From positions 40,253,677 to 40,317,676 of the forward strand of contig NC_088868.1 in the NCBI RefSeq assembly GCF_032884065.1: a stretch of 64,000 bases of DNA. The letters are read 5' to 3'. Shown here in pieces: positions 9,930 to 21,464 of this stretch. A program made the position numbers and the translations under genes. The number at the start of each line of letters is the position of its first letter. The stretch's first letter is position 1. This DNA comes from Artemia franciscana (taxonomy: Eukaryota; Arthropoda; Branchiopoda; Anostraca; Artemiidae). A model generated the notes under the pieces. That model did no database searches, was not told where the DNA came from, and saw only the letters and a program-made list of their open reading frames with translations.

Positions 9930-10715
9930 GGCATTAAATTCACAATGGGTAAAAATCAAAAACCTGGACCATCAAATGGGTCAAGACCCAAAAAACGATA
10001 ACTTACCAGCATTTAAAATGATAATTTGTTGGAAGAATTTGAAGTTTTTGTTCCACCACCTGAACAATTAACAAATCTACAACCCAGACCATCACGTAAG
10101 ACTACACCAATAAGGGCAACTAAAGCAAAGGGTATTGGCAAATTGTTTGAAGTAATGAAAATCCAAAATAAGGAAGAAAGAAAAATGGGACTAGAAGATA
10201 AGTGACAGCGAGAATCAAAGCGCGTCAAAATTAAAAATGATAGTGATGAGAATACAAATGATGATTCTTTGGAACCACCTGTTCTATCAAACGTGATAAA
10301 ACAAAAAAAAACATCCCAAACAAATTAAATTCACACTGGGTGAAAATCAACAACGGGGACTGTCAAATGAGACAAGACCCAAAAATTAAAATTTACAATT
10401 GTTAAAAATGATAATTCGTTGGAAGAAAAAGAAGTTTTTGTCCCACCAGCTCAACAGCTAACAAATCTACAACACGGACCATCATGTAAGACTAGACCAA
10501 TAAGGGCAGCTAAAGCAAAGGGCAATGACAAATTATCTGAAGTAATAAAATCTAAGATAAAGAAGAAAGACAAATGGGGTTAGAAGATAGGCAACAGCAA
10601 GAATCAAAGCGTGTAAAAATTGAAAACAATCATTATGATGATTGGGTTTGTATTTGATATGGATAAGGTCATGAATGCTCACCGTGTCCTTGTAAAAAAC
10701 AAAAAAAAAGATTCG
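9930..10715 (+). pseudogene. Decayed basic Helitron-type accessory ORF with internal duplication
   Basis: Plus-strand fragments read MGKNQKPGPSNGSRPKK, then EVFVPPPEQLTNLQPRPS, IRATKAKGIGKLFEVMK and QRESKRVKIKNDSDE. The series repeats from about 10,330 (EEKEVFVPPAQQLTNLQHGP, IRAAKAKGNDKLSEVIK, QESKRVKIENN) and ends near DDWV and MDKVMNAHRVLV. The end matches the tail of the intact ORF at 47,455 (ESKHIKTENDSDDDWVWDF, LDKVINAYQI). Several stops and frameshifts are present. Relationship to Helitrons rests on this shared C-terminal tail. Confidence 0.6.
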
Positions 10716-10729
10716 GGAATCTGTTTCAT

Positions 10730-11105
10730 AATGATTACTTTTGACATTACATACTTTTTTTCGACAATATATGAATACCAGCCAAACCGTGCCCAATAAA
10801 ATTTAAGAAAATTCCCCCAAAAATTTAATTCCACAGAACTAGTCTAAAATCAAGCCTCCTCCATCAGAGGCACAAGCATAATATTAGCTTAAAGGTAGAC
10901 ACTGGTGAATGTCTGATGACAGTCTGAAGACTGTAAATTACTTGAAAAAAAAAAAGCCGAGTATTTGAATTTCTTTCCTATTTGAAATGCTTAGCTTGTG
11001 AGCGTAATTTAAGTAGTTTGAGCCTACTCTTTCCGCAATTCAGAAGGAGAGTTTAGATTTAATTACTTTTTTCGAATTGCTAAAGATCCCGATAATTTAT
11101 CCTTG
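10730..11105. repeat. Duplicated block X (copy 1)
   Basis: About 370 bp that reappears diverged at 20,460-20,830 in the same orientation. Shared stretches include cccaataaaatttaa, gcataatattagcttaaag and cttgtgagcgta followed by ttgagcctac. On the minus strand copy 2 has a potential donor (CTCACAAGGTAAGTACC) near 20,711-20,720. In copy 1 the equivalent reads CTCACAAGCTAAGC, so the donor is not kept. Confidence 0.7.
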
Positions 11106-13840
11106 CAAAATTTATAAATTGATACGAAAATACCTAGTTTAGATTCTCTGCAAAAAAAAAGAAGCTGGACCTAGTGCGGTTTTTGTAATTATCAATCATT
11201 AAATTATAAAACCGAGTTTTTATTTCAAATCAAAACATCTTTAATAGAACTAGTTTACAAGATAATTTTGAAGTTTAGCCCACGATCATTAGTTCTATTT
11301 TGACGTTGCTTTACAGTAAAAGATAAGTATATTTGTATCTCCTCAATTTAACATCCTCACGCTCTTTATTAATCGAGATGCTGCAATAGTACTTGGTTCA
11401 TTTGGGAAGCTGGTACGTCACAAGGATCAACCATAACAAAGAGGGGTAGCCCCTCCTTGTGAGCTAAAACTACTCAACAGATCATGGAAATCTGCCAAAA
11501 ATAATATGCTTGGATGTGAACCCCTGCGCCTTTCAAGAACATCGAATTTCAAGGCACTTTTGCACACATCCTGTGCCTGCTTTATTGCATTTTCTGCGAA
11601 AATTTTAATATAATCTTGATAAATGTATCTTTTTTTTGTAATGTTCCACTGCAGGAAATTCAAAACCGGACACACGTGTAAAGAAACCACCATTTTTCTG
11701 GTGGTTTCCTTATGAGAGAAGTAAGGGAAGCGTTGAAGACTGACTACCTTGTCCCCACAATTTAAGGAGCAAGCCCAGTGGGTACTACGGCTCCTGCTAC
11801 CAACTCTCACACTCCCCCATCTGGTTACTTTTCTTTCGCCACCTCTTTCGCAGCGTGATTACGATGAGAAATAAATTTCAACAGGGATAAATTAGCTGCG
11901 TAAATAAATTAAGGCTGGATGAAAATCACTAATCTACTTGACACTACTCACTACTCAAGGATACCAGAACTCAGTTTGGTCATTACCAAAATACTGTGCC
12001 GCATTTAAGGTAAAATTATACAACCAGGGCCGCATCGTGGTATTTTTTCTGGGAGAGGGGGTCTACAAAAGGATTTTTGTTTACACAAAAAACTCAGAAA
12101 CGCACATAAAATTGCCTAAATCCCTTTTTTACGTTTTCACGAGTCACACAAACATTTCAGGGGGGGTTAACCCCCTAATCCCGAGCCGTTCCCGGCCTTT
12201 CCCGAGCCGTCTCTCCCTGGTTTTAATGCAGCAATTCACCTAACCCAAAATTGTTCTTGGTACTCCATAATTTCCATAAAATAAAATAAGTTTTTTTTCT
12301 AAAATCTCCTCGGAAATGATCCTCAACTAAAAGCAACAGACTGTTGTTTGTTTCAGCGTTCACGTATTCCTGAATATTGATTTTCTGCGAGATTTTAAAG
12401 AAACCTTTTTGTCTGGTTTGGGGTGATACACGACGAAAATATCGTAAATAGTGGATTTACAATTTCTATGTCACTATTTATACCCAAGGTTCTACTTGCA
12501 TCACTTTATGCGCTCTGCATAGGCTACTGTAAATTAAAGTACATAACCCGCTTTTATAAAATTCATTTTCAAACGGTCCACGGGCATTCACATGGACTGG
12601 AGTTTCTAAAAATGCTTACTTTTCCTGAATCTTCGGAAACTTTCCAGTCAAAATACAAAGACATACCCTGATCCCCCTAATAGTTTTTCTACATATTGGA
12701 AAAATCTAAAATTTATTGTACGTGCCTGTAATGTCTGTCTCTTTCAAAGATCATATCTATTTAAAAAGCAATTTTGAAATTAAGAACTTTTAGTATCAAG
12801 ATTAAATTTCCTGAATATGATCCGTAGGTTTTGACAGTCTAATAGCTTAAAAGGTGCTTCATTTATTTTGAATATCGTTTAATCTTTTCATTATCAGACA
12901 TCATCATATATTGTAGGTTCTCAAAAGTATAACAGGATTTCTAATTTTGGCCCTTTATAAATAGCTTCCACGTCATTTCTCTAGGGAATTTGTTTAAAAA
13001 GAAGACTAAATTTGAAAGCCTCCAAAAGGTCCAAAAGACTATTATTATTTTTAAGCACAGCCTTTTTCTCAATAATTATAAGTTTATTAAAAGCCAATGA
13101 AGGTCATTTAAAGCGGCAAATACGTTTTTTCTTTAGACGGGGGAGATGACCAATTCCAAAAAATATTTGAAAATATAAGGAAGAAAATGCAAGAAACTCA
13201 GAAAAAATCTCGGATTTCATGAGGCTTTCCCACTACGCACATCCCTGCAACTAAAAATTTTATAATGCACGTGGCAAGATAAATTGCATTTAGATTAATG
13301 TCCAGAACCTGCTCACCCATACTCCCCAATTAATACCCCCCCTCCCAATAAAAACGAAGCGAAGCGAAACAAACTTAAAAGTAATATCCTTTCTTCACAG
13401 CCTTACTATTATCATTAAAAAAAATTCCCAAAATAGAAGTTTTTCAAATTAACTTCATAGCAAATTTAAGATCAGCAGAAATAAAACCGGTAAAAATTCA
13501 AATTCAATATGACCAGAATTTACTATTAAAAATCAAATAAAACTTATATCTAAAATTAAGTAAACAACCGAAGCAAACAAACATATAACAAGTACCAACA
13601 TAAATGAATAAACAAATCTTAGAACGAGTATTAAATTGAATATGCAAAACAAGCTTAAAACATATAAAAATCTTTTGCTCTTAAATTAAACCCAAAACAA
13701 ACAGGAATCAAACAGACAGTCATAGCAAAAAACATACAATAGGTACTAATTCAAATAAATAAATAAATCTTAAAAATATTTAAAACTTAAATTAAATATG
13801 GAAATCAAGCTTTAAATGAACGGAAATCAGTATGAGTTCG
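11106..13840. other. Long stretch without recognisable gene
   Basis: I see no protein similarity. A 127-codon minus-strand frame (11,427-11,810) has no motif that I recognise and starts in low-complexity serine/arginine codons, so I do not call it. Around 12,020-12,230 a short repeat-like segment (ggccgcatcgtggtattttt to ggggggttaaccccctaatc) looks transposon-derived. 13,500-13,800 is an AT-rich segment with an imperfect internal duplication (caaataaa, aatcaagctt blocks about 170-200 bp apart). Confidence 0.4.
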
Positions 13841-14357
13841 ACTACTGCCTCCATCCCTAACTGCAAAGGACTAAAATATACTGCGTCTATAGGGCTTTAC
13901 TGAAAACTCGCTGTGTCTTCAACAGTCTTGCAAATAACTATTAAAATTGAACAGGATATTTGATATATAATAAAATTAATTGATGAAAGCATATCAGCTC
14001 AAGATTTAATTTCGCTACAATTTTTACTTTTATTTTTTAATATTGTAATAACTAAAAACAAAATAATTCCAATATAATTCATGTTCAGTAAAGCATCAAT
14101 TACACTTTTTAGTGAAAACTATATGTGTCTTGAACAGTCTTGGAAAAACTAATAAAATTAAACTGTATTAGATATATAATGATTTTAACTGATGAAAACT
14201 CACTAGTTCAATATTAATTCTACTCTAATTTTACTTTTATTTTCGATGTTGTAATAAGTACAAAACAAAATATTTCTAATTTGTTTTTTTTTTTCAGTAA
14301 AACACCATAGACATAGTGAGTTTTAAAAGTCGACAATTAGGGAAGGAGGCAGTCTCC
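13841..14357. mobile_element. Small TIR element with internal tandem duplication
   Basis: Left end actactgcctccatccctaa (13,841-13,860) is matched inverted by ttagggaaggaggcagtct at 14,338-14,355. A second inverted pair (tttactgaaaactcgctgtg and cagtaaaac...tagtgagtttt) lies inside. Two direct copies of about 210 bp fill the middle (from about 13,897 and 14,112; shared cagtcttg, gatatataat, tttttacttttattttt). No coding capacity. Probably a non-autonomous DNA element; the superfamily is unknown and I could not identify a target-site duplication. Confidence 0.55.
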
Positions 14358-14484
14358 AAATTCTTTTTTATACAACCACCCCTTCCTTAAAAGCGTTATA
14401 TGCTACCGGGGAATAACTTGCGACACCCCAACGTTCTTATTACCGTCGGACTATTTTGAACAAAATGTCTATAAAATATTGATC

Positions 14485-14625
14485 AGATGAAAATAGGAAA
14501 AGAGGGCATGGGAGGAGCTAGTTGCCATCCAATCACCTTTTACTTTTAAAAGGACAATAGAACTAACAATTTAAAATTGAATTAAGTCCCTCTGAAGTTT
14601 GTAAGACCACTTCTTCTGACTGGAT
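14485..14625 (-). repeat. K-module of repeat A/B superfamily
   Basis: Reads gagggcatgggaggagctag, ttaaaaggacaatagaact and tctgaagtttgtaagacc, the same order of words as in the minus-oriented K-module at 1,950-2,100. Confidence 0.55.
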
Positions 14626-14866
14626 GTGAGTGCAAGCGAGTGACTTTGAACGAGGTAGCAAGTTTCCGTCTAGGGCTAGACGGAAATCAGGTCATTCTCG
14701 TCTGGGATGGGAGGATGTCATAAATAACAATTTAAGGGAAATGGGAAGTTTCTGGGAGGGTGTTGAGAGGTGGGCCTTTATAATATTGGGTTGGAGGAGT
14801 GTGCGTAGCTGTTTTGGCCTCAGGCAGCTTGGTACAGCAGCGACTTATTAGTAGTAGTAGTATTAA
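14626..14866 (+). mobile_element. RTE-like LINE, 3' terminus
   Basis: The plus strand encodes RLGWEDVINNNLREMG, SFWEGVERWAFIILGW and RSVRSCFGLRQLGTAATY then stop. This is the typical C-terminus of RTE-like LINE polyproteins found in many animals (GRP-x-W-D-V... W..A..R..WR-SV type). The stop is followed by a (TAG)n run (14,850-14,862), consistent with a short-repeat LINE tail. Only the last ~80 codons survive (severe 5' truncation), and the frame upstream of about 14,660 is decayed. Confidence 0.82.
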
Positions 14867-15299
14867 TTTATTTCCTCTAAAAGCCTTCTTGCCTCATCAT
14901 ATCATAAAAATAAAAGATAGATATAAAAGATAGTGGTTTCAAAAATGAAAAAAAAGTTGACATGCACATAGTGGGCAATAAGAATCACAGGACTGAACTA
15001 TGTAATGGAAAAGGATTCATAGGACTGATCTAGGAGGAAAGTGTTTTAGCATCTTCAAAATTCCAAGATTCCTTGAGATCTTCATATTAATTAGTCCAAT
15101 GTGATGCTTGAATGAATGGTTTTCATAAAGAAGAATACTGATAAATCAGACATACCGATCCTTAGGTCTACTGAGAGAGCCTCTTGAAATCTGGATATCA
15201 GTTAGAGCCTCTTGAAATCTGATATCAGTTAACTGAGGGCATGGCAGAGAAATACTGGAAACAATTAAAAAAAAAAACTTGAAATAGCAACATTTAGGG

Positions 15300-15740
15300 C
15301 AACGTAATTAGCATCGAACCAACGAGCGACTCTCTCAAAAAGTACGAATAATTATGGAAGCATCTCAGACTCAGTTCCTACTACAGCACCGATGGTACTA
15401 TCGTCAGCGAAAGCAACGAGAGTGTCCTCATCTATCGAAAGCGATGGATTTTTTGTATCGAAAGATTCAGGATGAATTAGGTGACAGCAAACTGTATATT
15501 TCTGTTTCTTAACCACACAAATAAGGTCATTAACATAAATGAAAGAAATAAAAGGTCCAAGAACAGAGCCTTGAGGAACGTCAAACTCAACTTCAGACGA
15601 AAAGTGGGAAAGGGAATCTACGGAGATAGTTCTACCTGACAAACAGGAATCAAATCAAACATTAGCTTGTTCTCTTCGACCATTTTGTGACAGCTTATAA
15701 AGCAGAGTCTAATGAGATGAAGAATCAAAAGCCTTGCAGA
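15300..15740 (-). mobile_element. CR1-like LINE reverse-transcriptase fragment
   Basis: The minus strand reads FDVPQGSVLGPFISFIYVND and then LVAFADDSTIGAVVGTESEM. These are RT motifs B (PQG) and C (FADD). Residues between them (CCHL to LSIDED) correspond to the unusual insertion seen in LINE-E at 29.5-29.6 kb, so this is a diverged relative of LINE-E that still has the PQGSVLGP block LINE-E has lost. The fragment ends upstream near the KAFDS motif, with small frameshifts. Confidence 0.82.
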
Positions 15741-15990
15741 CATGGGGGGCTTGTTCCCCTCCGACTACTTTTGACTAATAAAACGGGCACTATCCCTTTC
15801 AGTTTTCAATCAAATGAGCCTTTGTCGAAGTTCCTACGACAAAAAATTATCATCAATATTTCTATAAGATTCTTTTTGCGAAAAAGCGAGGTGTTGGAGA
15901 GGGAATATCCATCCTCCGATCGTTCGGAATCTTAAAATGGACACTAAAACTTCTGATTTTCAATCCAATGAGCCCCTTCGACAATTTTTG
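15741..15990 (+). repeat. Repeat B fragment (K-module superfamily)
   Basis: Contains gggcactatccctttcag, caaatgagcctttgtcgaag and caatccaatgagccccttcg, the words that define repeat B at 18.0-18.9 kb. Confidence 0.65.
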
Positions 15991-16710
15991 GCGTCTTTAA
16001 TCAAATTTTAGAACAAAATTTCTCTAGAAAATTCCAAAAAGGAAAAAAAAGAGACTCTTTTAATTGCTTATGTAATGAGAATGCCAACAATAGACTTTTT
16101 TTTAGTGAATTAACAGTCAAACTTTTAAGTATTAAGTAAAATGTTTTTGGTCGGTTAAATAAATTTTCTAATACTGATCTATGACAGCATCGCACAGAAT
16201 ATTCACCCAAATGGGCTTTTTTATTTTGGTCCGGAGACGTAAATCTAGCAAATGAAGCAACATTCAAATTCTTATCAGGAGGTCTTACGCAATAAAACCT
16301 AATATTTAATATAAGTACAAGTTTTAGATGTCTTACCTTATCCCTCTTTGTTTCCATGGTTATATTTTCCATTTTCGCTTCCATTTTGGCAGAAATAAGT
16401 CTTTCTATCCATAATCCCACTTCGGCCCTTTGGCTCTCGACTAGCAAACCAAGGAATGGCGTCCAGAAAGATCCATTCCGCATTACGTCTACTTGTGCAC
16501 TAACTAATTTTTCTATTTCTCTAATTTTGTCTATTCCTTCCAATTTCCCCATTTTGCCTAAATTTCTTTGCACTTCTTCTTTCCAATATCTTAAAAATAA
16601 AGAAAAAAGTTCTTAAGAAGATATTAAAGGAATAAATTACAAACAAAGGATCGTATTCAACAATAGTTAGACGAGTGGATGGAGGGGGAGAGTAAGAATC
16701 CATGAACACA
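15990..16710 (-). repeat. Duplicated block Y (copy 1)
   Basis: Intron-like sequence on both sides of the exon at 16,337-16,589. It matches 21,465-21,905 (shared aaaattccaaaaaggaaaa, atgtaatgagaatgccaaca and ggttaaataaattttcta on one side; ataaagaaaaaagtt and gacgagt...ggagaggg on the other). The duplicated flanks agree closely, but the exon cores differ. Confidence 0.72.
16337..16589 (-). CDS. Exon of unrecognised host gene (exon b)
   Basis: Minus-strand exon bounded by a TTTATTTTTAAG acceptor (16,590 and above) and a GTAAGA donor (16,331-16,336). The open frame reads YWKEEVQRNLGKMGKLEGID then KIREIEKLVSAQVDV, MRNGSFWTPFLGLLVESQRA, EVGLWIERLISAKMEAKMEN and ITMETKRDK. The peptide is charged, with helical-looking Lys/Glu segments around a short aromatic-hydrophobic stretch, and has no signal peptide. 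Phase: one base at the 5' side, phase 0 at the 3' side. I do not recognise the family. The clean splice borders and uninterrupted 84 codons support a real exon, but there is no homology support. Confidence 0.5.
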
Positions 16711-17560
16711 TAGAAGCTGAGTTTTTCCCATTTTGACCTTGTTATTCGATTTAATACAGACTATTAGACTAAACGATTAGTTCAGCATATACATCTGACC
16801 CAGAAAATGGACACATCTCGTCTACTTTTTTTTACCACATGTCCTCTTATTAAAAGGGTATGACGAAAGTCAACTGAATAATCTATACTATTGCCTGTTT
16901 TTCTCTCCATTGTCATTTTGTTCACTGATGCTCTTTTTCACATGATTTGAAAAAAAGACTGAATAATAAAACAAACGCGAAAATAGAAAGTATATGAAAC
17001 ATTAATAATAAAGTAAAAAAAGTAATATAATACTGAAAAAAGTGATAAAAAAAGAAAGCAAAAAGACTGAATAGTAATTTTTACTACTAAAGCAACAATA
17101 GTTTTTGTTATAATAAAAATAATTTTCAATTTAATAATCACCTTGAGTATGTTTCTATTGAATACTAGGCCGGTTGAAACTAGGCCAGTTGAGTATGCAA
17201 TTTTTATCATTCTACATTTTCTAGTATTCAAACTTATGCCAAAACACAATTTTCTTTGCCAGTCCTATTCAACGACAAAACACAACGAGAGAATAATCTG
17301 GTCTCGTCATGACCCGACAATCCAAATTAAGAACCTACATTACCAAGCGAAATAATTATTAGGTAAATGCAGGAAAATTACAAAAAAACAAATACTTAGT
17401 AGCGTATCATACATATTGTGCTAAAATATCTATTCTTGTAATCTTAACCTAAGCAGTTGCTGCCACCACAGGTGAATATAAAATGTATTATTTAGTTTTT
17501 CAAATTTAACAATCTGGATGAGAAACAGTGTACAGCTGTATATCCTGAAGAGCCCCGAAG
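16711..17560. other. Intron-like AT-rich sequence
   Basis: No coding signal. It lies between two candidate minus-strand exons. It includes gaatactaggccggttgaaa/ctaggccagttgagtatgc near 17,158-17,198, a small local duplication. Confidence 0.4.
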
Positions 17561-17625
17561 AGAGAAGTATTAAATAGTAAATAACTTCGTCAGACATTGA
17601 AAAAACTTGTCGACAATAAATTTAC

Positions 17626-17815
17626 CTGTAATTCGTGTTATTCGTAATTCGATGGATTTCTTCCTCGGACATTGTTTCATTTGATCTTCTGAAACAACAT
17701 GTAGCTCTTCTAAACCGAAAATGGTTCCGGGAACAATGGATTCCGTCAAACAAATGAGTGCTTCTTTTATTCTGAGCTTTTGTTTGGGTTTTTTATTGAT
17801 AATTTCACCTTCCAC
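17626..17815 (-). CDS. Exon of unrecognised host gene (exon a)
   Basis: Minus-strand exon with ATTTTCCAG acceptor (ctg at 17,816-17,818) and GTAAAT donor (ends 17,625). It reads VEGEIINKKPKQKLRIKEAL then ICLTESIVPGTIFGLEELHV, VSEDQMKQCPRKKSIELRIT and RITG, 63 codons plus one base. It looks like part of a soluble alpha/beta domain; the family is not recognised. Its 3' phase (1) does not fit exon b directly, so either an exon between them was missed or they belong to different transcripts. Exon c at 21.7 kb ends in phase 0 and would join to this exon in frame. Confidence 0.5.
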
Positions 17816-17999
17816 CTGGAAAATCATGACATAATTGATGAAAAAAGTCAGTTAACGTTAATTATCCATCATTAACCGTAGAACTTTTGCTGATACGGGG
17901 CATTAACGGCCAATCCACACTGATATTTTGCCGAAACCGACATTTAGCTAGCATTAATTTAATTCAATCAGAACTTTTCATAGTATTTTACAGCCAGCC

Positions 18000-18905
18000 A
18001 GAATGTGGAGGTGGGCCATATAAGGGGAAGAGTTACCCTCCAATTCCTTTCGACTAATGAAAAGAGCACTAGGTCTTTCAATTTCTCATTGAATGAGCTC
18101 TTTTCGAAGTTTCTACGGCAATAAATGGCCATCTCACAATTTCTATCAAGTACACTTCATGAAAATAAAAGTTGGGGGGTATCCACCCTTGATCCCTCTG
18201 AATCTCAAATAGGGCACTATATCTTCTGATTGATAATAAATGAGCCCCCTCCGAAGTTCATACGGTCCCTTTCTCTATATAAACCTTTATAAGGCCCCAG
18301 GGCAGAGCTTACAACCCTTGCCCTGAGAGTTGTAGGGGGTTGTCATTCTCAAATTAAATTTCCGGACTTTTTAACTGCGCTGAACAAATTGCTATCTAAA
18401 AATTTTGATTGAACATGTTTGGGGAAATGATTGGCGTGAGGGGGCGAGGGTTGTCCTCCATTCACTTTCGACCATTAAAAAGGGCACTATCCATTTCAAT
18501 TTCCAATCGAATGAGCCTTTTTCAAAGTTTCTACAAGAACAGATGGCCATTTCAAATCTTCTGTCGTATGCATTTCGGGAAAATACGAGAGCTGGGGGGA
18601 TACCCACCCTCACATCACTCTGAATTTCGAACAGCATTAGGAACTTCTCATTAGTAATCCAATGAGCCCCCTTCGAAGTTTATACGATCACCCTCTCTGT
18701 ATAAACTTTATATGTCCGCAGGGCAATAACTTAAAACCCTTGCCCTGAGGACTCTAGGGGGTTGTCATCGTCAAATACATAATTTTCCATCCAATTATTT
18801 TCAACTATTAAAAAGAGCACTAGCCCTTTGAATTTCCAATTGAATGAGTCTTTTCGAAGTTTCTAAGACAACTCCTACAATATAAAGTGCCCTGGTCTAA
18901 AACCA
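18000..18905 (+). repeat. Repeat B, 2.3 tandem units
   Basis: Two units of about 390 bp (about 18,010-18,365 and 18,410-18,780) plus a partial third to 18,890. Shared words: aaaaagggcactatccattt, aatttccaatcgaatgagcc, atggccatttcaaatctt, acccttgccctgag and tagggggttgtcatc. Fragments occur at 15.74 and 56.5-56.8 kb. The words agggc-ctag-tttcaatttccgatc-aatgag are also a diverged form of the K-module in repeat A. Confidence 0.75.
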
Positions 18906-19029
18906 TAAAGAACAAACAAACAATAATTTATGGCCATATCACTCTTTACTTAGACAGCGTATAGCTCTGCTAAGTAAACGACTTAAAAACCCTAAGGAGT
19001 TAAAACTTACTCAACAAAGGTTAAGATTA

Positions 19030-20130
19030 AGAGCATTAGAAACTTTTCCTAATTTTCGAAAAAGGAGGGAAATGCCCCCTAAAAGTCAAAAGATCTTAAT
19101 GAAAATCACACCATCGGATTCAACATATCGAAGAACAATACTGTGTAGGTTTCAAACTCTCATCTGCAAAAATGTAGAATTATGCATTTTTTTGCCGGAA
19201 GAAAGATCACAGATGCGTGTTTATTTATATTTTTTCCCAGGGGTGATTTTATCCAAACGTCCTAAAACATCGAAAGATGGCTTATTCGAACGAAAATCAA
19301 AACTTCTAGTGCCCATTCTAAGTGACCAGAAAAATTAGAGGGTAACTAGCCCCCCCCCCCGCCTCTTTTTCGCAAAATAGTCCGATCAAAACTTTGAGAT
19401 ATCCTTTTTGTTCATCATAGTTGAAAGGCCCAATAATTATGCCGTTGGTTATAATGTGACCCCGCCCCCAGGGAAAGGTCTTTAAATTATAAAATAAAGC
19501 CCATTGTTCACACATAATATTTGTTATTGGGATGCAAGCATACATTTTTGGTTGGAGGGGTGGGGAATTTTTCGCTATTTGTTTTCTACGGTGGAATTTT
19601 CCATGGAGAGGGAAGTTTCAAGGGAGTGAACTTGTGACGGGAAATGATACAATGCGGGAATTATCCAGAATTCTTATACAAAATAATTTTTATTTATCTT
19701 GCTTTCTCTTTTCCGTCTCAATTTTACCCGCGGAGTGGTTAAGAGTAATTTTCTGGGCTAATTTTTATCGGGATTGAATTGTCTAGAGGACATTTCCATG
19801 GAAAAGGTGTTTCTCCATGGATTTGGGGCCAGATTTCATGGTATTATTTAGAAAACAATCATATATTAAATTTAAAAAAACAAGTTTTTTCAACTGAAAG
19901 TAAGGAGCAATATTAAAACTTGCCCCCTTTTCAACACATTGCTCTTTACATTAAAATTCTAATTATGTCCATATTTTTTAAGAATGACTCCTGAAACACA
20001 AGGGCCATTTAATTAGAACAATAAGGCGCTTTTTTAAAAGTACTAAAAAAAACTTTAGCGTAAAGAACAAGGTGTTGAGGAGGTGGTAGCCCATTCCATA
20101 TACGTAATAATTTCTGTTTGTTTTAGGTTG
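19030..20130 (+). repeat. Repeat A, partial copy A6
   Basis: Runs from the block aatgccccctaaaagtcaaa through tgccggaagaaagatcacag, a K-module (19,300-19,420), ttccatggagagggaag and ctgaaagtaaggagcaatat. It ends in the palindromic segment with caaggtgttgaggaggtgg. Compared with A3 it lacks the 5' signature and the terminal foldback. Confidence 0.7.
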
Positions 20131-20459
20131 GTACTTGTTTATTATATAATACGTACTCGAGAAGTGAAATTTTGTTAATGCTAATGATATAAACAAATAT
20201 AATGAAAATACAATACTTTAGTAACAAAATAATGAAAGCTACAACAAAGAATTAAGGAAGGGGGCCGCCCAGAGTGCATTATGGCAAATACATAACCTTA
20301 GACTGGTGCATCTTATAATATAATTCGACCCACTAAATTCAATTTTTAAGCCATCTAATGATGTATACAAAGGTAAGGCTAGATTGGGTTTTGCTATGTA
20401 ACTGTGATTCATTTGATGATTGAATTTTGAAGGTTTCAAAGGTAACCCTGGATATTTGA

Positions 20460-20830
20460 TCAGATCAATGGTTTTTATTTTGACATTACTTACTTTCTTA
20501 CGACAATATATGAATAACAGACAAAACATGCCCAATAAAATTTAAAGGAATTCTTCCCAAAAAGTTAATCCCACAGAGTTAGTCGAAAATTAACTCAACT
20601 GCATCAGAAGAATAAGCATAATATTAGCTTAAAGATAAGCTCTCACAAAAGACTGCAAATTACTAAATGCGAAAAGACTAGTATTAAAATTTGTTTCTTA
20701 TTTGAGGTACTTACCTTGTGAGCGTAGTTCAAGTGGCTTGAGCCTACCCTCTCCTCAATTCAGAAGAGATACAGTTTAGATTTAGTTACTTCTTTTGAAT
20801 TTTTAAAGATGTTGATAGTTTATCATATAG
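20460..20830. repeat. Duplicated block X (copy 2)
   Basis: Diverged copy of 10,730-11,105 (see there). On the minus strand an apparent donor CAAGGTAAGTACC lies at about 20,708-20,720, so the block may contain a small 5' exon of the unknown gene. No clear protein frame crosses it. Confidence 0.65.
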
Positions 20831-21464
20831 CAATTTCTATTAGTTTGGCTATTCTTCACCCAGAACTAAATAAGATTAAACAGGAAAGGGGTTTCAAGAA
20901 AGGTTGGAAAGGGTTCTTTGGTAAATAGGTCTAATAAACCAAGGAGTATATTGCCCAACTATGTTGTTTCAACAAATAATATTACAGCTTCGAAAATTTA
21001 CGGTTTTAGTATGATAGAACCGTACTAACGAGGGAACAGTTTTCTTATTCGTCGTGAAGTATTTGTTTGTTTTTGTAATGTAATAAAAATATAAAATTAA
21101 TCGTTTATGGTATCAACTATTGCAACTAATAACCCAGAAATCTAATTCAGGTCATTTAGTTCATGTATTCTTCACCCATAACTAATAAAGGTCAAACAGG
21201 AAAAATTATAACCCAGAAACCTAATTCTAATTTATTGTCTTTCTTTAATTACTTAGCTGTGTTTATATATTGTATCAGAAGTGTTGGTGTTGTTGTTGCG
21301 ACGTGAAAGGCCTAAGGGACTGTAATATTTATAGTTTCGTTCTTATGCTATTCTATCATTTTTGTAACGAGATGAACATTTTTTGTTTAACTTAATAAAA
21401 CAAAAACAAGCTAAGCAAAGAAAGTATAGTCAAGCAGAACAACCAAGCGACTATGCGAATTTTG
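20831..21464. other. No feature recognised
   Basis: AT-rich. Two short direct repeats (cttcacccagaactaa near 20,852 and cttcacccataactaa near 21,169; aataacccagaaatctaattc and ataacccagaaacctaattc) suggest a local old duplication of about 320 bp. Confidence 0.4.

Noticed and set aside
11427-11810. 127-codon minus-strand ORF
   Set aside because: No recognisable motif, no splice or promoter context, and repeat-like surroundings; I cannot support a gene.
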